Shown here piece after piece: positions 1-8,468 of a stretch of DNA of 39,938 bases. The stretch comes from Frisingicoccus caecimuris (GTDB taxonomy: Bacteria > Bacillota > Clostridia > Lachnospirales > Lachnospiraceae), in assembly GCF_004340975.1 (NCBI RefSeq), contig NZ_SLXA01000018.1, forward strand, positions 1 to 39,938, in the 5' to 3' direction. The position numbers and the translations under genes were made by a program. The notes beneath the pieces are model-generated. The model worked only from the letters and a program-made list of their open reading frames with translations. It was not told the origin of the DNA and searched no databases. Numbering within the stretch: the stretch's first letter is position 1; every line of letters begins with the position of its first letter.

Positions 1-28
1 TGGTTCAATATGTCCCGCCTTTTTTGGG

Positions 29-70
29 GAATTTCCCTTGCTGATTTCAGGGAATTCTGACGCTTTTTTT
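29..70 (+). terminator. Possible plus-strand terminator entering the window
   Basis: GAATTTCCCT (29-38) pairs with AGGGAATTC (49-57) with one bulge, around a ten-base loop. A run of seven T follows at 64-70. The T run lies seven bases after the stem, so it is an imperfect intrinsic terminator. It would end a plus-strand gene lying left of the window and converging on the integrase. Confidence 0.35.
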
Positions 71-78
71 CGGTAATT

Positions 79-1155
79 CTAGTGTATCATAAACACCATA
101 TCCAGTCTGTTTGCCATTTCTGTCTGCACCGACGGGAAAAGATGTGCATAACGATATGTGATTTTTTCAGCTTCATGTCCAACACGGTTTCCTATCGCTA
201 ATGCTGTAAATCCCATATCAATCAGCAGAGAAACATGCGAATGTCTAAGATCATGGATTCTGATTCTTTTCACACCCATAGCTTTACATCCTCTGTCCAT
301 TTCACTGAATAAATAATGTTTACTGACAGGAAAAAGTCGGTCAGAGTCTTTCAAATCGTAATACATTTTCAGACAATCCTGCATCTCTTCACACAGGAAC
401 TTCGGCATCTTAATTGTCCTGTTACCTTTCCGTGTTTTCGGAGATGTAATCACATCTTCCCCTTTCAGACGTTGATAGGATTTATTAATCCGTACAGTCT
501 CTGCTTCAAAATCAAAATCTGCCGGAGTCAGTGCTAAAAGTTCGCCTTCCCTGATACCGCACCAGTACAGCATTTCGAATGCATAATAGGACAGCGGTTT
601 GTCCATCATAGCTTCTGCAAACTGAAGATATTCTTCTTTCGTCCAAAACAGCATTTCTTTACTTTCTTCCATTCCCATCGTTCCTGCCTTTTTTGCAGGA
701 TTGATATTCAGGTCATAATACCGATTTGCATGATTGAAAATAGAACTCAACTGTGCATGAATTGTCCTCAAATATGTGGGAGAAAGTGTCTTTCCTCCCG
801 GTGTTTTCAAGGTTCTGATTTCATTCTGCCAGTCAATGACATCTTTTGCTTTAATCTCGGAAAGCTTTCTGTTTCCAAGATAGGGAAGAATCTTTGTCTG
901 AATGATATGTTCTTTTGTCAGCCAAGTATTCAGTTTCAGTCGCGGTCGTACATCCTTTTCATATAATTTGCAAAAACTCTCCAATGTCATATCAATATCA
1001 GCTTTTTTCTGAAGCTGGAACTGTCGTTCCCACTCCTGTGCTTCTTTTTTCGTTGCGAAACCTCTCTGGCATTTTTGTTTACGCTCGCCACGCCAATCCA
1101 CATAACGAGCCATTACATACCATGTTCCATTTTTTTCATTTTTGTATACTGGCAT
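79..1155 (-). CDS. int: Site-specific tyrosine recombinase (integrase)
   Basis: A 358-residue phage/ICE-type integrase that would cut and join element and chromosome att sites. The N-terminal 55 residues form a small arm-type DNA-binding domain (YKNEKNGTWYVMARYVD). A SAM-like core-binding domain runs from about 57 to 155, and the catalytic domain fills the rest. The catalytic set is visible: R202 in CGIREGELLAL, a lysine near 240 in TSPKTRKGNR, H301 and R304 in HDLRHSH, H327 in RVGHE and the nucleophile Y336 in RYAHL. The start was placed at 1155 because a strong GGGGG ribosome binding site sits about seven bases upstream; the frame stays open for 25 more codons without one. The excisionase-like gene ends only four bases before this start, so the two are probably translated together. 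It looks intact. Confidence 0.93.
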   Translation of the reverse strand: MPVYKNEKNGTWYVMARYVDWRGERKQKCQRGFATKKEAQEWERQFQLQKKADIDMTLESFCKLYEKDVRPRLKLNTWLTKEHIIQTKILPYLGNRKLSEIKAKDVIDWQNEIRTLKTPGGKTLSPTYLRTIHAQLSSIFNHANRYYDLNINPAKKAGTMGMEESKEMLFWTKEEYLQFAEAMMDKPLSYYAFEMLYWCGIREGELLALTPADFDFEAETVRINKSYQRLKGEDVITSPKTRKGNRTIKMPKFLCEEMQDCLKMYYDLKDSDRLFPVSKHYLFSEMDRGCKAMGVKRIRIHDLRHSHVSLLIDMGFTALAIGNRVGHEAEKITYRYAHLFPSVQTEMANRLDMVFMIH

Positions 1156-1159
1156 CCAT

Positions 1160-1351
1160 TTACCCCCTTTCGTATGATTTTGTTCCGTAAAAATGTTCGT
1201 AAAAATATTTTCTATCAATTCTTCCTGCAATCGTCACACATCCTGTTTTCTTTAATTCTGCATTCATCTGTCGAATCAACTTATACGCATATGGAACAGA
1301 TACATCCAATTCCTCCGCCACTTCTTCTACTCTCATAAACATCTTCTGCAT
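1160..1351 (-). CDS. Excisionase-like small helix-turn-helix protein
   Basis: A 63-residue protein. Residues 6-30 (MRVEEVAEELDVSVPYAYKLIR) form a helix-turn-helix of the MerR/excisionase type. A short basic C-terminal half (AGRIDRKYFYEHFYG) looks like the wing that contacts DNA. Small proteins of this kind placed directly before an integrase usually act as directionality factors: they bend the att site and favour excision, and some also repress the integrase promoter. A strong AAAGGAGGGT ribosome binding site lies six bases before the ATG. The stop codon is four bases from the integrase start. The excisionase role is inferred from size, fold and position, and a purely regulatory role is possible. 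Confidence 0.8.
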   Translation of the reverse strand: MQKMFMRVEEVAEELDVSVPYAYKLIRQMNAELKKTGCVTIAGRIDRKYFYEHFYGTKSYERG

Positions 1352-1395
1352 AAATACCCTCCTTTATATGAAATATATTTGTTTTGTTTTTCATT

Positions 1396-1448
1396 TATAC
1401 TATACATATTTGTATTGTATCATTATAATAACACCATATACTATACAT
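1396..1448. repeat. Repeated ATACWATAC motif between divergent genes
   Basis: The 12-mer TATACTATACAT occurs at 1396-1407 and again at 1437-1448. A third, inverted copy of the core (GTATTGTAT) lies at 1412-1420. The copies sit in and just downstream of the candidate xis-int promoter, as operators of the neighbouring XRE regulator would. The binding protein is inferred from position only. Confidence 0.4.
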
Positions 1449-1453
1449 TGCAA
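1425..1453 (-). promoter_or_regulatory. Candidate promoter for the xis-int pair
   Basis: On the minus strand TTGCAA (1448-1453) and TATTAT (1425-1430) are 17 bases apart. The -35 box is weak and the -10 box is one mismatch from consensus. The region is very AT-rich, so chance matches are common. Confidence 0.4.
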
Positions 1454-1525
1454 TAGGCTTTCAAGTCATTTACTAACTTTTTTTATTTTATTTTGAACTA
1501 TTTCTATATTTTTTTGTTAAATTTA

Positions 1526-1554
1526 TTGAATCACCAATACTAATATGTTATGAT
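1526..1554 (+). promoter_or_regulatory. Candidate promoter for the XRE-protease-membrane operon
   Basis: TTGAAT (1526-1531) and TATGAT (1549-1554) are separated by exactly 17 bases, about 50 bases before the XRE regulator start. Both boxes are close to the vegetative consensus. The rest of the gap from 1352 to 1605 is AT-rich with no gene visible. Confidence 0.55.
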
Positions 1555-1605
1555 TTTTTATATAAATACGAATATAAATAACTTATTTTGAAAGGATGAT
1601 AAAAT

Positions 1606-2103
1606 ATGGCTATTGGCGAACGTATCCACTTTTTCCGTAATCTCCGTGGCATGACACAGAAATATCTCGGTAAATGTATCGGATTCAGCGAAAATCAGGC
1701 TGATGTCCGAATTGCTCAATATGAAACAGGCAAACGAAATCCAAAAGAAGCTTATCTAAATGCCCTTGCAGAAACACTTGATGTTGCTCCGGAAGCATTA
1801 AATGTTCCAGATATTGACACCTATGTAGGACTCATGCATACGTTCTTTACTCTGGAAGATGTATACGGACTTAAAATCGGCGAGATTGAAGGTGAACTCT
1901 GCCTGAGATTAGACCGCAGCTCCAAATCGTATCTAAGTATGTTTGAACTTTTTTACTCCTGGAATCGTATTGCTGAAAAACTCCGCAGGGAAGAAATCAC
2001 ACAAGATGAATACGATGAATGGCGTTACCACTATCCAAAACTGGAAACAGAACGCTTTCGCAATGAAGTTCTTGCTTTTCGCAAAAATGAATCCAATAAT
2101 TAA
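1606..2103 (+). CDS. XRE-family transcriptional regulator of the element
   Basis: A 165-residue protein. Residues 3-62 form a Cro/C1-type helix-turn-helix (GERIHFFRNLRGMTQKYLG, then QYETGKRNPKEAYLNALAETL), the classic five-helix repressor fold. The C-terminal 100 residues (TFFTLEDVYGLKIGEIEGE onward) are charged and probably sense a signal or form a dimer; no known ligand-binding motif is recognised. An AAAGGATG ribosome binding site precedes the ATG. The gene faces away from xis-int and is followed after 27 bases by the protease gene, so it probably controls both its own operon and the divergent xis-int genes. The ATACWATAC repeats in the gap are candidate operators. It could act as a lysogeny-type switch for the element; this is inference. 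Confidence 0.88.
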   Translation: MAIGERIHFFRNLRGMTQKYLGKCIGFSENQADVRIAQYETGKRNPKEAYLNALAETLDVAPEALNVPDIDTYVGLMHTFFTLEDVYGLKIGEIEGELCLRLDRSSKSYLSMFELFYSWNRIAEKLRREEITQDEYDEWRYHYPKLETERFRNEVLAFRKNESNN

Positions 2104-2130
2104 AAATCATAAAAATATGGAGGAATGATT

Positions 2131-2790
2131 ATGTTTTTTACAGATATTAGCTATGTAGTACATCCAGTCGGCAGAATTACGCCAAATGGAATTACTCTCT
2201 TAGGCACTGCTTTTTTCATTAACAAACCGGGATTACTTGCAACAGCTGCTCATGTCGTAGATAATAACGATAACGGCCTAGTCATCATTATGAATAAGGT
2301 AAATTCTATTCAGGATTATCAAGATACTTCCGATACTCAAGTAAACTGTATTCCTGCCAAAATAAAAGAAATCAATCCCTTATATGATGTCTGCTTATTA
2401 GAAATCCCTCAAAAAACACAGTCAACATTCACACTTTCATCAACAGATTCTGTTCATGTTGGTGAAAACATCTCTTTGTTCGGTTATCCACATTGTGATC
2501 ACGGAAGAATGGTATTAACTCAACAAAATACTTCTGTAGGTGCTAATATATTGATTGATTCTTCTAGAATAAAGGCAAAGAACATTGTATTGAATATACA
2601 ATCACGTCCTGGACAATCTGGTAGTCCTATAGTTATTCCAGAAAGTCGTTCTATTGCAGCAATGCTAATTGGCTCTTATGCTCCAGCCGGAACTCATGGT
2701 GGAATCAGTATAGGTGGGATTGATCCTCAAACTCTACATCAAACAACACATGCAATTTCAGCCACATACATAAAGGAGATGACAGAATGA
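2131..2790 (+). CDS. Trypsin-like (S1 fold) serine protease, element cargo
   Basis: A 219-residue protein with a complete trypsin-like triad: H41 in LATAAHVVD, D86 in LYDVCLLEIP and S163 in RPGQSGSPIV. The spacing matches a single chymotrypsin-fold domain. There is no signal peptide, PDZ domain or membrane segment, so it is probably cytoplasmic, unlike the HtrA protein elsewhere in this window. The start is set at 2131 because GGAGG at 2119-2123 is correctly spaced for it and too close for the ATG at 2125. The stop codon overlaps the start of the next gene (ATGA), which points to translational coupling with a small membrane protein. Single-domain proteases in such a setting often serve as processing or effector parts of bacterial conflict systems. 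That role is inferred, and the substrate is unknown. Confidence 0.82.
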   Translation: MFFTDISYVVHPVGRITPNGITLLGTAFFINKPGLLATAAHVVDNNDNGLVIIMNKVNSIQDYQDTSDTQVNCIPAKIKEINPLYDVCLLEIPQKTQSTFTLSSTDSVHVGENISLFGYPHCDHGRMVLTQQNTSVGANILIDSSRIKAKNIVLNIQSRPGQSGSPIVIPESRSIAAMLIGSYAPAGTHGGISIGGIDPQTLHQTTHAISATYIKEMTE

Positions 2791-3245
2791 CTACCATAGA
2801 AGAAATTTTTACAGAATACCCAGACTCTTGGTTGCTATGCCTTCCCGGATATCAGCAGAAAACAATCAATGAATTATATTGTCAATTAGGAGATTATGAG
2901 CAAGTAGCACAGGCTTGGTTAACAGCATCTATGTCTACAAACGTTCCTTTTGGTGCACAGAAAGGACACTCTATATTCTACGAAAAAGTTCTTGATGAGA
3001 TAGAAGCATTCTTCTCAGGTGATGAACGATATAGTGAAAATAGATTAGCCATATTAAAAGAATCTGGAGCTGCTCAAAACTATATTGTCGGAGCAATTTC
3101 TGTTGCTCTTGCACCTATATTGGGCACCTCATCAGCTTTCTTAGCTCCTATTATCGCAATCGTCTTAGTCACCATTGCCAAAATGGGAATTAATGCTTGG
3201 TTGGCTGCTCGTAAAGAAAAACGTGCTTTAAAAGACAACCAATAA
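2787..3245 (+). CDS. Small membrane protein coupled to the serine protease
   Basis: A 152-residue protein not recognised as a named family. The first 105 residues are soluble and mixed in charge (TIEEIFTEYPDSWLLCLPGY, then CQLGDYEQVAQAWLTAS). They predict as mostly helical and could be an adaptor or sensor domain. Residues about 106-143 are a long hydrophobic stretch with a break at LGTSSAF, consistent with two closely spaced membrane helices or a hairpin. The tail is basic (ARKEKRALKDNQ), which suggests the C-terminus is cytoplasmic. The start codon overlaps the protease stop codon, and the operon ends at the terminator 12 bases downstream. A likely reading is a membrane-bound partner, substrate or effector for the protease. 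An immunity or toxin role cannot be excluded. Confidence 0.68.
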   Translation: MTTIEEIFTEYPDSWLLCLPGYQQKTINELYCQLGDYEQVAQAWLTASMSTNVPFGAQKGHSIFYEKVLDEIEAFFSGDERYSENRLAILKESGAAQNYIVGAISVALAPILGTSSAFLAPIIAIVLVTIAKMGINAWLAARKEKRALKDNQ

Positions 3246-3256
3246 TTTTACACGTA

Positions 3257-3297
3257 AAAAGGTCTAACCGAATTTTTTAAGTTCAGTTAGACCTTTT
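3257..3297 (+). terminator. Strong intrinsic terminator after the cargo operon
   Basis: A perfect 12-base stem, AAAAGGTCTAAC (3257-3268) with GTTAGACCTTTT (3286-3297), extends inward with one mismatch. Flanking A and T tracts on the two sides make it potentially bidirectional. It ends the plus-strand cargo operon and may also stop transcription arriving from guaA. Confidence 0.82.
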
Positions 3298-3364
3298 CTA
3301 TTTGGAATTCTCCACATCACCTGCAAACCACTGGTTCACAGGATAATAAATGCAGAAAATCTAC

Positions 3365-3385
3365 TGTTATCAAATTGTTATCAAA
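3365..3385. repeat. Paired 10-bp direct repeat near the element's right end
   Basis: TGTTATCAAA occurs at 3365-3374 and at 3376-3385, one helical turn apart. Close direct repeats near the end of an element are typical of arm-type integrase sites, so this may mark the att region. The pair is not repeated near the left edge of the window. Confidence 0.35.
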
Positions 3386-3442
3386 ATACATCTTGAAAGT
3401 CCTGTACCCCGCATAAATACTGGGTTTGTCAAGTGTCTTTCA

Positions 3443-4984
3443 TTATTCAAACTCAATCGTTGCCGGTGGTTTTCCTGTGCAGTCATAGAGCACGCGGTTA
3501 ACGCCTTTAACTTCGTTGACAATACGATTTGTAACTTTTTCGAGGACTTCCCACGGAATATGTGCGGATTCAGCGGTCATGAAGTCGCTTGTGGTGACGG
3601 CCCGGAGGGCAATCGCATAGTCGTAGGTACGTCCGTCGCCCATAACGCCAACAGATCGCATATTGGTAAGTGCAGCAAAGTACTGACCAAGGTCTTTGTC
3701 AACGCCTGCTTTGGCGATTTCTTCACGGTAGATATAATCGGCATCCTGAACGATGTGGACTTTTTCTTCGGTAACTTCGCCAATGATACGGATTCCAAGG
3801 CCCGGGCCCGGGAATGGCTGACGGCTTACAAGGTATTCCGGAATGCCGAGTTCGCGGCCCGCATTACGGACTTCATCTTTGAAGAGAAGGCGCAGAGGTT
3901 CGATGATTTCTTTGAAATCGACATAATCCGGGAGACCGCCCACATTATGGTGGGATTTGATCACTGCGGATTTGCCAAGGCCGGATTCGATGACATCCGG
4001 ATAAATCGTACCCTGGACAAGGAAATCTACAGCGCCGATTTTTTTGGCTTCTTCTTCAAACACACGGATGAATTCCTCACCGATAATCTTACGTTTCGCT
4101 TCCGGCTCGGTTACTCCCGCAAGTTTACTGTAAAAACGCTCCTGAGCATTCACGCGAACAAAATTTAAATCATATGGACCATCTGGTCCGAAAACGGCTG
4201 CCACTTCATCACCTTCATTTTTACGAAGCAGACCATGATCTACAAAAACGCAGGTAAGCTGTTTGCCAACGGCTTTGGCAAGCATAACGGCTGCCACAGA
4301 GGAGTCTACGCCACCGGACAGAGCACAGAGCACTTTACCGTCGCCGATTTTTTCCCGAAGCTGTTCAATTGTCGATTCAACAAAGGAATCCATCTTCCAG
4401 TCTCCACTACATCCGCAGACTTTATAGACAAAATTAGAGAGCATCGTTATACCTTCCTGAGTATGCATAACCTCCGGATGGAACTGGGTTGCGTAGAATT
4501 TCTTTTCCGGACATTCCATGGCGGCCACCGGGCAGACCGGAGTGCTGGCCACAACTTTGAAACCGGCCGGTGCTTCTGCAATATAGTCGGTATGGCTCAT
4601 CCAGCAGATTGTTTTTTCGGAAACACCTTCAAAAATCACAGAGGAGGTGTTGACATCCACTTCGGTTTTACCGTATTCACTGACTGGGGCTGTCTCAACC
4701 TTACCGCCCAATATATGAGCCATCAACTGGGAGCCATAGCAAATGCCTAAAATCGGCACGCCCAGTTCAAAAATTTCTTTCTGATATGTCGGCGAATCTT
4801 CCCCATAGACGCTGTTTGGCCCGCCGGTAAAAATGATTCCCTTTGGATTTAACTCTTTAATCTGTTCCAGTGTCATGGTATGTGGATGGACCTCACAGTA
4901 GACATGGCATTCTCTCACACGTCTTGCAATCAACTGATTATACTGTCCGCCGAAGTCCAATACGATAATCATTTCTCGATTCAT
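3443..4984 (-). CDS. guaA: GMP synthase (glutamine-hydrolysing)
   Basis: A 513-residue cytoplasmic enzyme that converts XMP, ATP and glutamine to GMP, the last step of de novo guanine nucleotide synthesis. Residues 1-195 are the class I glutamine amidotransferase, with nucleophile C82 in LGICYGSQ and the histidine of TQFHPEV. The ATP pyrophosphatase follows, with the P-loop [11 protein letters not shown] near 220-230. The C-terminal dimerisation domain ends in PPATIEFE. Length and ends match the family, so the neighbouring insertion has not damaged it. AGGAGGAGA precedes the ATG. No purine riboswitch was recognised in the 92-base upstream gap. The gene stands alone between the element and uvrA. 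Its 3' end faces the mobile element. Confidence 0.97.
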   Translation of the reverse strand: MNREMIIVLDFGGQYNQLIARRVRECHVYCEVHPHTMTLEQIKELNPKGIIFTGGPNSVYGEDSPTYQKEIFELGVPILGICYGSQLMAHILGGKVETAPVSEYGKTEVDVNTSSVIFEGVSEKTICWMSHTDYIAEAPAGFKVVASTPVCPVAAMECPEKKFYATQFHPEVMHTQEGITMLSNFVYKVCGCSGDWKMDSFVESTIEQLREKIGDGKVLCALSGGVDSSVAAVMLAKAVGKQLTCVFVDHGLLRKNEGDEVAAVFGPDGPYDLNFVRVNAQERFYSKLAGVTEPEAKRKIIGEEFIRVFEEEAKKIGAVDFLVQGTIYPDVIESGLGKSAVIKSHHNVGGLPDYVDFKEIIEPLRLLFKDEVRNAGRELGIPEYLVSRQPFPGPGLGIRIIGEVTEEKVHIVQDADYIYREEIAKAGVDKDLGQYFAALTNMRSVGVMGDGRTYDYAIALRAVTTSDFMTAESAHIPWEVLEKVTNRIVNEVKGVNRVLYDCTGKPPATIEFE

Positions 4985-5076
4985 GTACCGTCTCCTCCTA
5001 TGTTATCTATCACAATCTAATATAAAAACAGGTAATTTCTATAATACAACATTTTCATTCTAAATGCTACTCAATT

Positions 5077-7935
5077 TTATAAACCCGGTGACTTTTTATC
5101 CCGTTCCAGATACTTTCGAATATATTTTCCGGTATAGGAAACCGGTGACTGGGCTACTTCCTCCGGTGTACCCTGGGCAATCACTGTACCGCCCCTGTCG
5201 CCGCCGTCGGGACCGATATCAATAATATAGTCCGCCGTCTTGATCACATCCAGATTGTGTTCAATGACAACGACCGTATTGCCGCCGTCGGTCAGTCGAT
5301 GCAGAATCTCGATAAGCTTATGGACATCGGCAAAGTGAAGGCCGGTGGTCGGCTCATCCAGAATATAAATCGTCTTTCCTGTACTTCTTCGGCTCAGCTC
5401 TGTCGCCAATTTGACACGCTGTGCTTCACCGCCGGACAGGGTCGTCGACGGCTGTCCAAGACGAACATAGGAAAGACCCACATCATTGAGGGTTTCCATT
5501 TTTCGGCGAATCGATGGCACGTTTTCAAAAAACTCCAGTGCTTCTTCCACAGTCATATTAAGAACATCATAGATGTTTTTACCTTTGTATTTAACTTCCA
5601 GTGTTTCCCGATTATAACGCTTTCCCTGACAGACCTCACAAGGCACATAAACATCCGCCAGAAAATGCATTTCTATCTTAATGATTCCGTCACCGGCACA
5701 GGCCTCACACCGGCCGCCCTTAACATTGAAACTGAAACGTCCCTTTTTATAACCTCGTTCTTTGGCGTCCACTGTAGAAGCAAACAAATCGCGGATTATA
5801 TCAAAGACACCGGTATAGGTGGCCGGATTGGAACGGGGCGTTCGTCCGATCGGTGACTGGTCAATATTAATGACCTTATCCAACTGGTCCGCACCGAGAA
5901 GGTCTTTATGCTTACCCGGTCGGGAGGTCCTGGAATGATTCAGATCTCTGGCCAGCCGTTTATATAAAATCTCATTCACAATAGAACTCTTTCCTGAGCC
6001 GGAAACCCCCGTCACACAGGTAAAGACGCCTAAAGGAATATCCACGTCAATATTTTTCAAATTATTTTCCTGGGCTCCGAGAATGGTCAGGTGACCCGTT
6101 GGCTGTCGGCGTTCCTTTGGAACCGGTATTCGTTTTTTGCCGGAAAGGTAAGCCGCTGTAATAGATTTCCGGCTCCGGATAAATTCTTTTGGTGTGCCTT
6201 TTGCCACCACTTCACCGCCATGTTCTCCCGCGCCCGGTCCTATATCCACCACATAATCCGATTCCAGCATAGTATCCTCATCATGTTCCACCACTATCAG
6301 ACTATTTCCCAAATCCCGAAGTTCTTTCAGCGCCTTCAATAGCTTGTCATTATCCTTCTGGTGAAGACCAATACTTGGCTCGTCCAGAATATATGCCACT
6401 CCCACCAGCCCGGATCCGATCTGGGTCGCCAGACGGATTCGCTGCGCTTCGCCGCCGGACAGAGTGCCAGTGGAACGGGCCAGCATAAGGTAATCCAGCC
6501 CCACATTAACAAGAAAGCCAAGGCGCGAACGGATTTCCTTCAAAATCTGCTGCCCGATCATCTGCTGATGTTCGCTCAGTGTCAGATGGTTCATGAAATT
6601 TAAAAGCTCCACAATGGACATTTCTGTAATTTCTGCAATATTTTTTTCAGAAACCGTAACTGCCAACGACTCCCGCTTCAAACGTTTGCCTCCGCACTCG
6701 CCGCAAGGTGTGATCATCATGAAGTTCTCATATGCCTGACGCGTAATCTCAGAACCGGTTTCCCGATATTTACGCTCCATGTTACGAACCAGCCCCTCAA
6801 AGGCCACATCGTAGACACCTTCGCCGCGCATTCCCTTATAATGAACCTTTACATATTCCCCATTTGTGCCGTGAATCAGTATATCCTGTATTTTTTTCGG
6901 ATAATCTTTAAACGGCGTATCCAGAGAAAAATGATAATGGTCTGCCAGAGCAGCCAGAATAGCATTGGTAAAACTTCCCTCTACGTTGGCCGACTGCCAG
7001 CCCATGGCCACGATTGCTCCATTATTAATACTCAATGACGTGTCCGGAATCAGCAGTTCCGGTGAAAATTCCATTTTAAATCCAAGACCTTTGCATACCG
7101 GGCAGGCTCCAAAAGGATTATTGAAAGAAAAACTTCTTGGCTCAATTTCCTCCAGGCTGACACCACAGTCCGGACATGAAAAACTCTGACTGAAGTTCAT
7201 CGGTTCACCGCCGATCACATCAACAACCACAAGGCCGTCGGATAATTTTAATGTCGTTTCCAGTGAGTCTGTCAAACGCTTTTCGATACCTGGCTTTACT
7301 GCCAGCCGATCCACAACAATTTCTATATTGTGCTTTTTATTTTTATCCAGTTTGATTTCTTCCGATAATTCATAGAGATTTCCATCCACCATCACCCGGA
7401 CATATCCGCTGCGCTTCGCCTGCTGAAAAATTATCACATGTTCTCCCTTACGTCCGCGAACTACCGGCGCCAAAAGCTGAATCCGGGTCCGTTCAGGCAG
7501 TGCCAGAATGGCGTCCACCATCTGGTCCACCGTCTGCTTCTGAATCACTTTTCCGCATTTTGGACAATGGGGTATCCCAATACGGGCATACAGCAAACGC
7601 AAATAATCATAAATTTCCGTCACTGTTCCGACCGTAGAACGGGGATTCCGATTCGTTGATTTCTGATCAATAGAAATCGCCGGAGGCAACCCTGAAATAC
7701 TTTCCACATCCGGTTTTTCCATCTGACCAAGGAACTGGCGGGCATAGGAGGATAAGGATTCCATATACCGGCGTTGTCCCTCTGCGTAAATTGTATCAAA
7801 GGCCAGAGAAGATTTTCCTGAACCGCTGAGACCGGTCAAAACGACCAGTTCATTTCTTGGAATATCAATATCAATTCCCTTTAAATTATGCTCTCTGGCA
7901 CCTCTAATCTTTATATACTCTTTTTTTCCTGCCAT
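5077..7935 (-). CDS. uvrA: Excinuclease ABC subunit A
   Basis: A 952-residue UvrA, the damage-recognition ATPase of nucleotide excision repair, which loads UvrB at lesions. It shows two ABC ATPase halves: Walker [10 protein letters not shown] near residue 35 and GVSGSGKSS near 645, and the ABC signature LSGGEAQR in each half. Walker B sequences are [12 protein letters not shown] and [12 protein letters not shown]. Zinc modules appear as CPKC/CPDC in the first half and CEAC/CEVC in the second. The length is normal and nothing is missing. It is the last gene of the probable operon xpaC-telA-lipoprotein-uvrA. The preceding lipoprotein gene ends only two bases before the uvrA start. An AAAGAGGT ribosome binding site lies inside that gene's end. 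Confidence 0.97.
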   Translation of the reverse strand: MAGKKEYIKIRGAREHNLKGIDIDIPRNELVVLTGLSGSGKSSLAFDTIYAEGQRRYMESLSSYARQFLGQMEKPDVESISGLPPAISIDQKSTNRNPRSTVGTVTEIYDYLRLLYARIGIPHCPKCGKVIQKQTVDQMVDAILALPERTRIQLLAPVVRGRKGEHVIIFQQAKRSGYVRVMVDGNLYELSEEIKLDKNKKHNIEIVVDRLAVKPGIEKRLTDSLETTLKLSDGLVVVDVIGGEPMNFSQSFSCPDCGVSLEEIEPRSFSFNNPFGACPVCKGLGFKMEFSPELLIPDTSLSINNGAIVAMGWQSANVEGSFTNAILAALADHYHFSLDTPFKDYPKKIQDILIHGTNGEYVKVHYKGMRGEGVYDVAFEGLVRNMERKYRETGSEITRQAYENFMMITPCGECGGKRLKRESLAVTVSEKNIAEITEMSIVELLNFMNHLTLSEHQQMIGQQILKEIRSRLGFLVNVGLDYLMLARSTGTLSGGEAQRIRLATQIGSGLVGVAYILDEPSIGLHQKDNDKLLKALKELRDLGNSLIVVEHDEDTMLESDYVVDIGPGAGEHGGEVVAKGTPKEFIRSRKSITAAYLSGKKRIPVPKERRQPTGHLTILGAQENNLKNIDVDIPLGVFTCVTGVSGSGKSSIVNEILYKRLARDLNHSRTSRPGKHKDLLGADQLDKVINIDQSPIGRTPRSNPATYTGVFDIIRDLFASTVDAKERGYKKGRFSFNVKGGRCEACAGDGIIKIEMHFLADVYVPCEVCQGKRYNRETLEVKYKGKNIYDVLNMTVEEALEFFENVPSIRRKMETLNDVGLSYVRLGQPSTTLSGGEAQRVKLATELSRRSTGKTIYILDEPTTGLHFADVHKLIEILHRLTDGGNTVVVIEHNLDVIKTADYIIDIGPDGGDRGGTVIAQGTPEEVAQSPVSYTGKYIRKYLERDKKSPGL

Positions 7936-7937
7936 AA

Positions 7938-8468
7938 CTACCTCTTTTTGTATATAACCTCTTCCGTTTCCAACAGCCGCCGTGCTTCCCCACCGCTCAG
8001 TGCATCTTTCTCTTCGGGACTTAGCAAAATCACCCGGATTCCAAGATTTTCAGCTCGCGCCACGGCATCCGTAATAAGCTTCGATTCCTCCTGAACGATA
8101 AACAACACATCCATCGGCGCATCGATAAGTTTATTCAACTGTTCTGCCTGACGGGCTGCATCACCATGAGCATCCTGAATATTCAAATGATACCCGTCAG
8201 CTTCCGTAAATGCACTGTAAAAGGATTCTGTCTGGGTAACCTGCCATTCACTGAGATTTGAACTTTGAGCAAAACCCACATTTATTTTATCCATCTGAAC
8301 CGAAATCTCATCACCATGGACGATTTCTATTGTCTCATCTTCATCAACAAAACCTCGGTGCTCTTCCTCTGTTCCGAAAATATCCTGATGGGACGAAACG
8401 GCCTTGCCGCATGCGGCAAGGCTCCATATCATAGTCAATACACTCATCAAATACAAACAACGTTTCAT
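7938..8468 (-). CDS. Short lipoprotein with a half periplasmic-binding domain
   Basis: A 176-residue protein. Its signal peptide ends in a lipobox (SLAAC near residue 20), so it should be anchored to the outer face of the membrane. After an acidic linker, residues about 62-150 ([20 protein letters not shown] to [13 protein letters not shown]) resemble the N-terminal lobe of a type 1 sugar-binding protein. Such domains normally have a second lobe of similar size. Here the protein ends within 25 residues, so it is a single-lobe form: either a degenerate binding protein or a specialised sensor. It overlaps the telA stop codon by one base and ends two bases before uvrA. No transporter genes accompany it, which argues against ordinary sugar uptake. 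The function is unknown. Confidence 0.75.
   Translation of the reverse strand: MKRCLYLMSVLTMIWSLAACGKAVSSHQDIFGTEEEHRGFVDEDETIEIVHGDEISVQMDKINVGFAQSSNLSEWQVTQTESFYSAFTEADGYHLNIQDAHGDAARQAEQLNKLIDAPMDVLFIVQEESKLITDAVARAENLGIRVILLSPEEKDALSGGEARRLLETEEVIYKKR

Larger units (their letters stand above)
79..3442. mobile_element. Small integrative element beside the guaA 3' end
   Basis: The stretch has the order integrase, excisionase-like HTH protein, divergent regulatory gap, XRE regulator, serine protease, membrane protein and terminator. It then stops about 145 bases short of the guaA stop codon. The genes look more AT-rich than the neighbouring core genes, and the plus-strand orientation of three of them breaks a long minus-strand run. 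The 3' end of guaA is a known insertion hotspot for genomic islands, which fits this position. The right boundary is probably between 3386 and 3443. The left boundary is at or beyond the window edge, since no convincing att duplication can be seen. There is no relaxase, replication gene or phage structural gene, so if it moves it would need help to transfer. Confidence 0.72.

Noticed and set aside
1-3338. TGGTTCA at the window edge (1-7) and at 3332-3338 as an att repeat
   Set aside because: Only seven bases match, the sequence diverges after them, and the left copy is cut by the window edge; this is within chance.
3350-4168. Open plus-strand frames of 272 and 171 codons opposite guaA
   Set aside because: They are antisense to a clear enzyme gene, have no ribosome binding site and show no family sequence.
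4985-5076. Purine riboswitch or clear promoter before guaA
   Set aside because: The gap is too short for a purine riboswitch plus expression platform, and no well-spaced promoter boxes were found.
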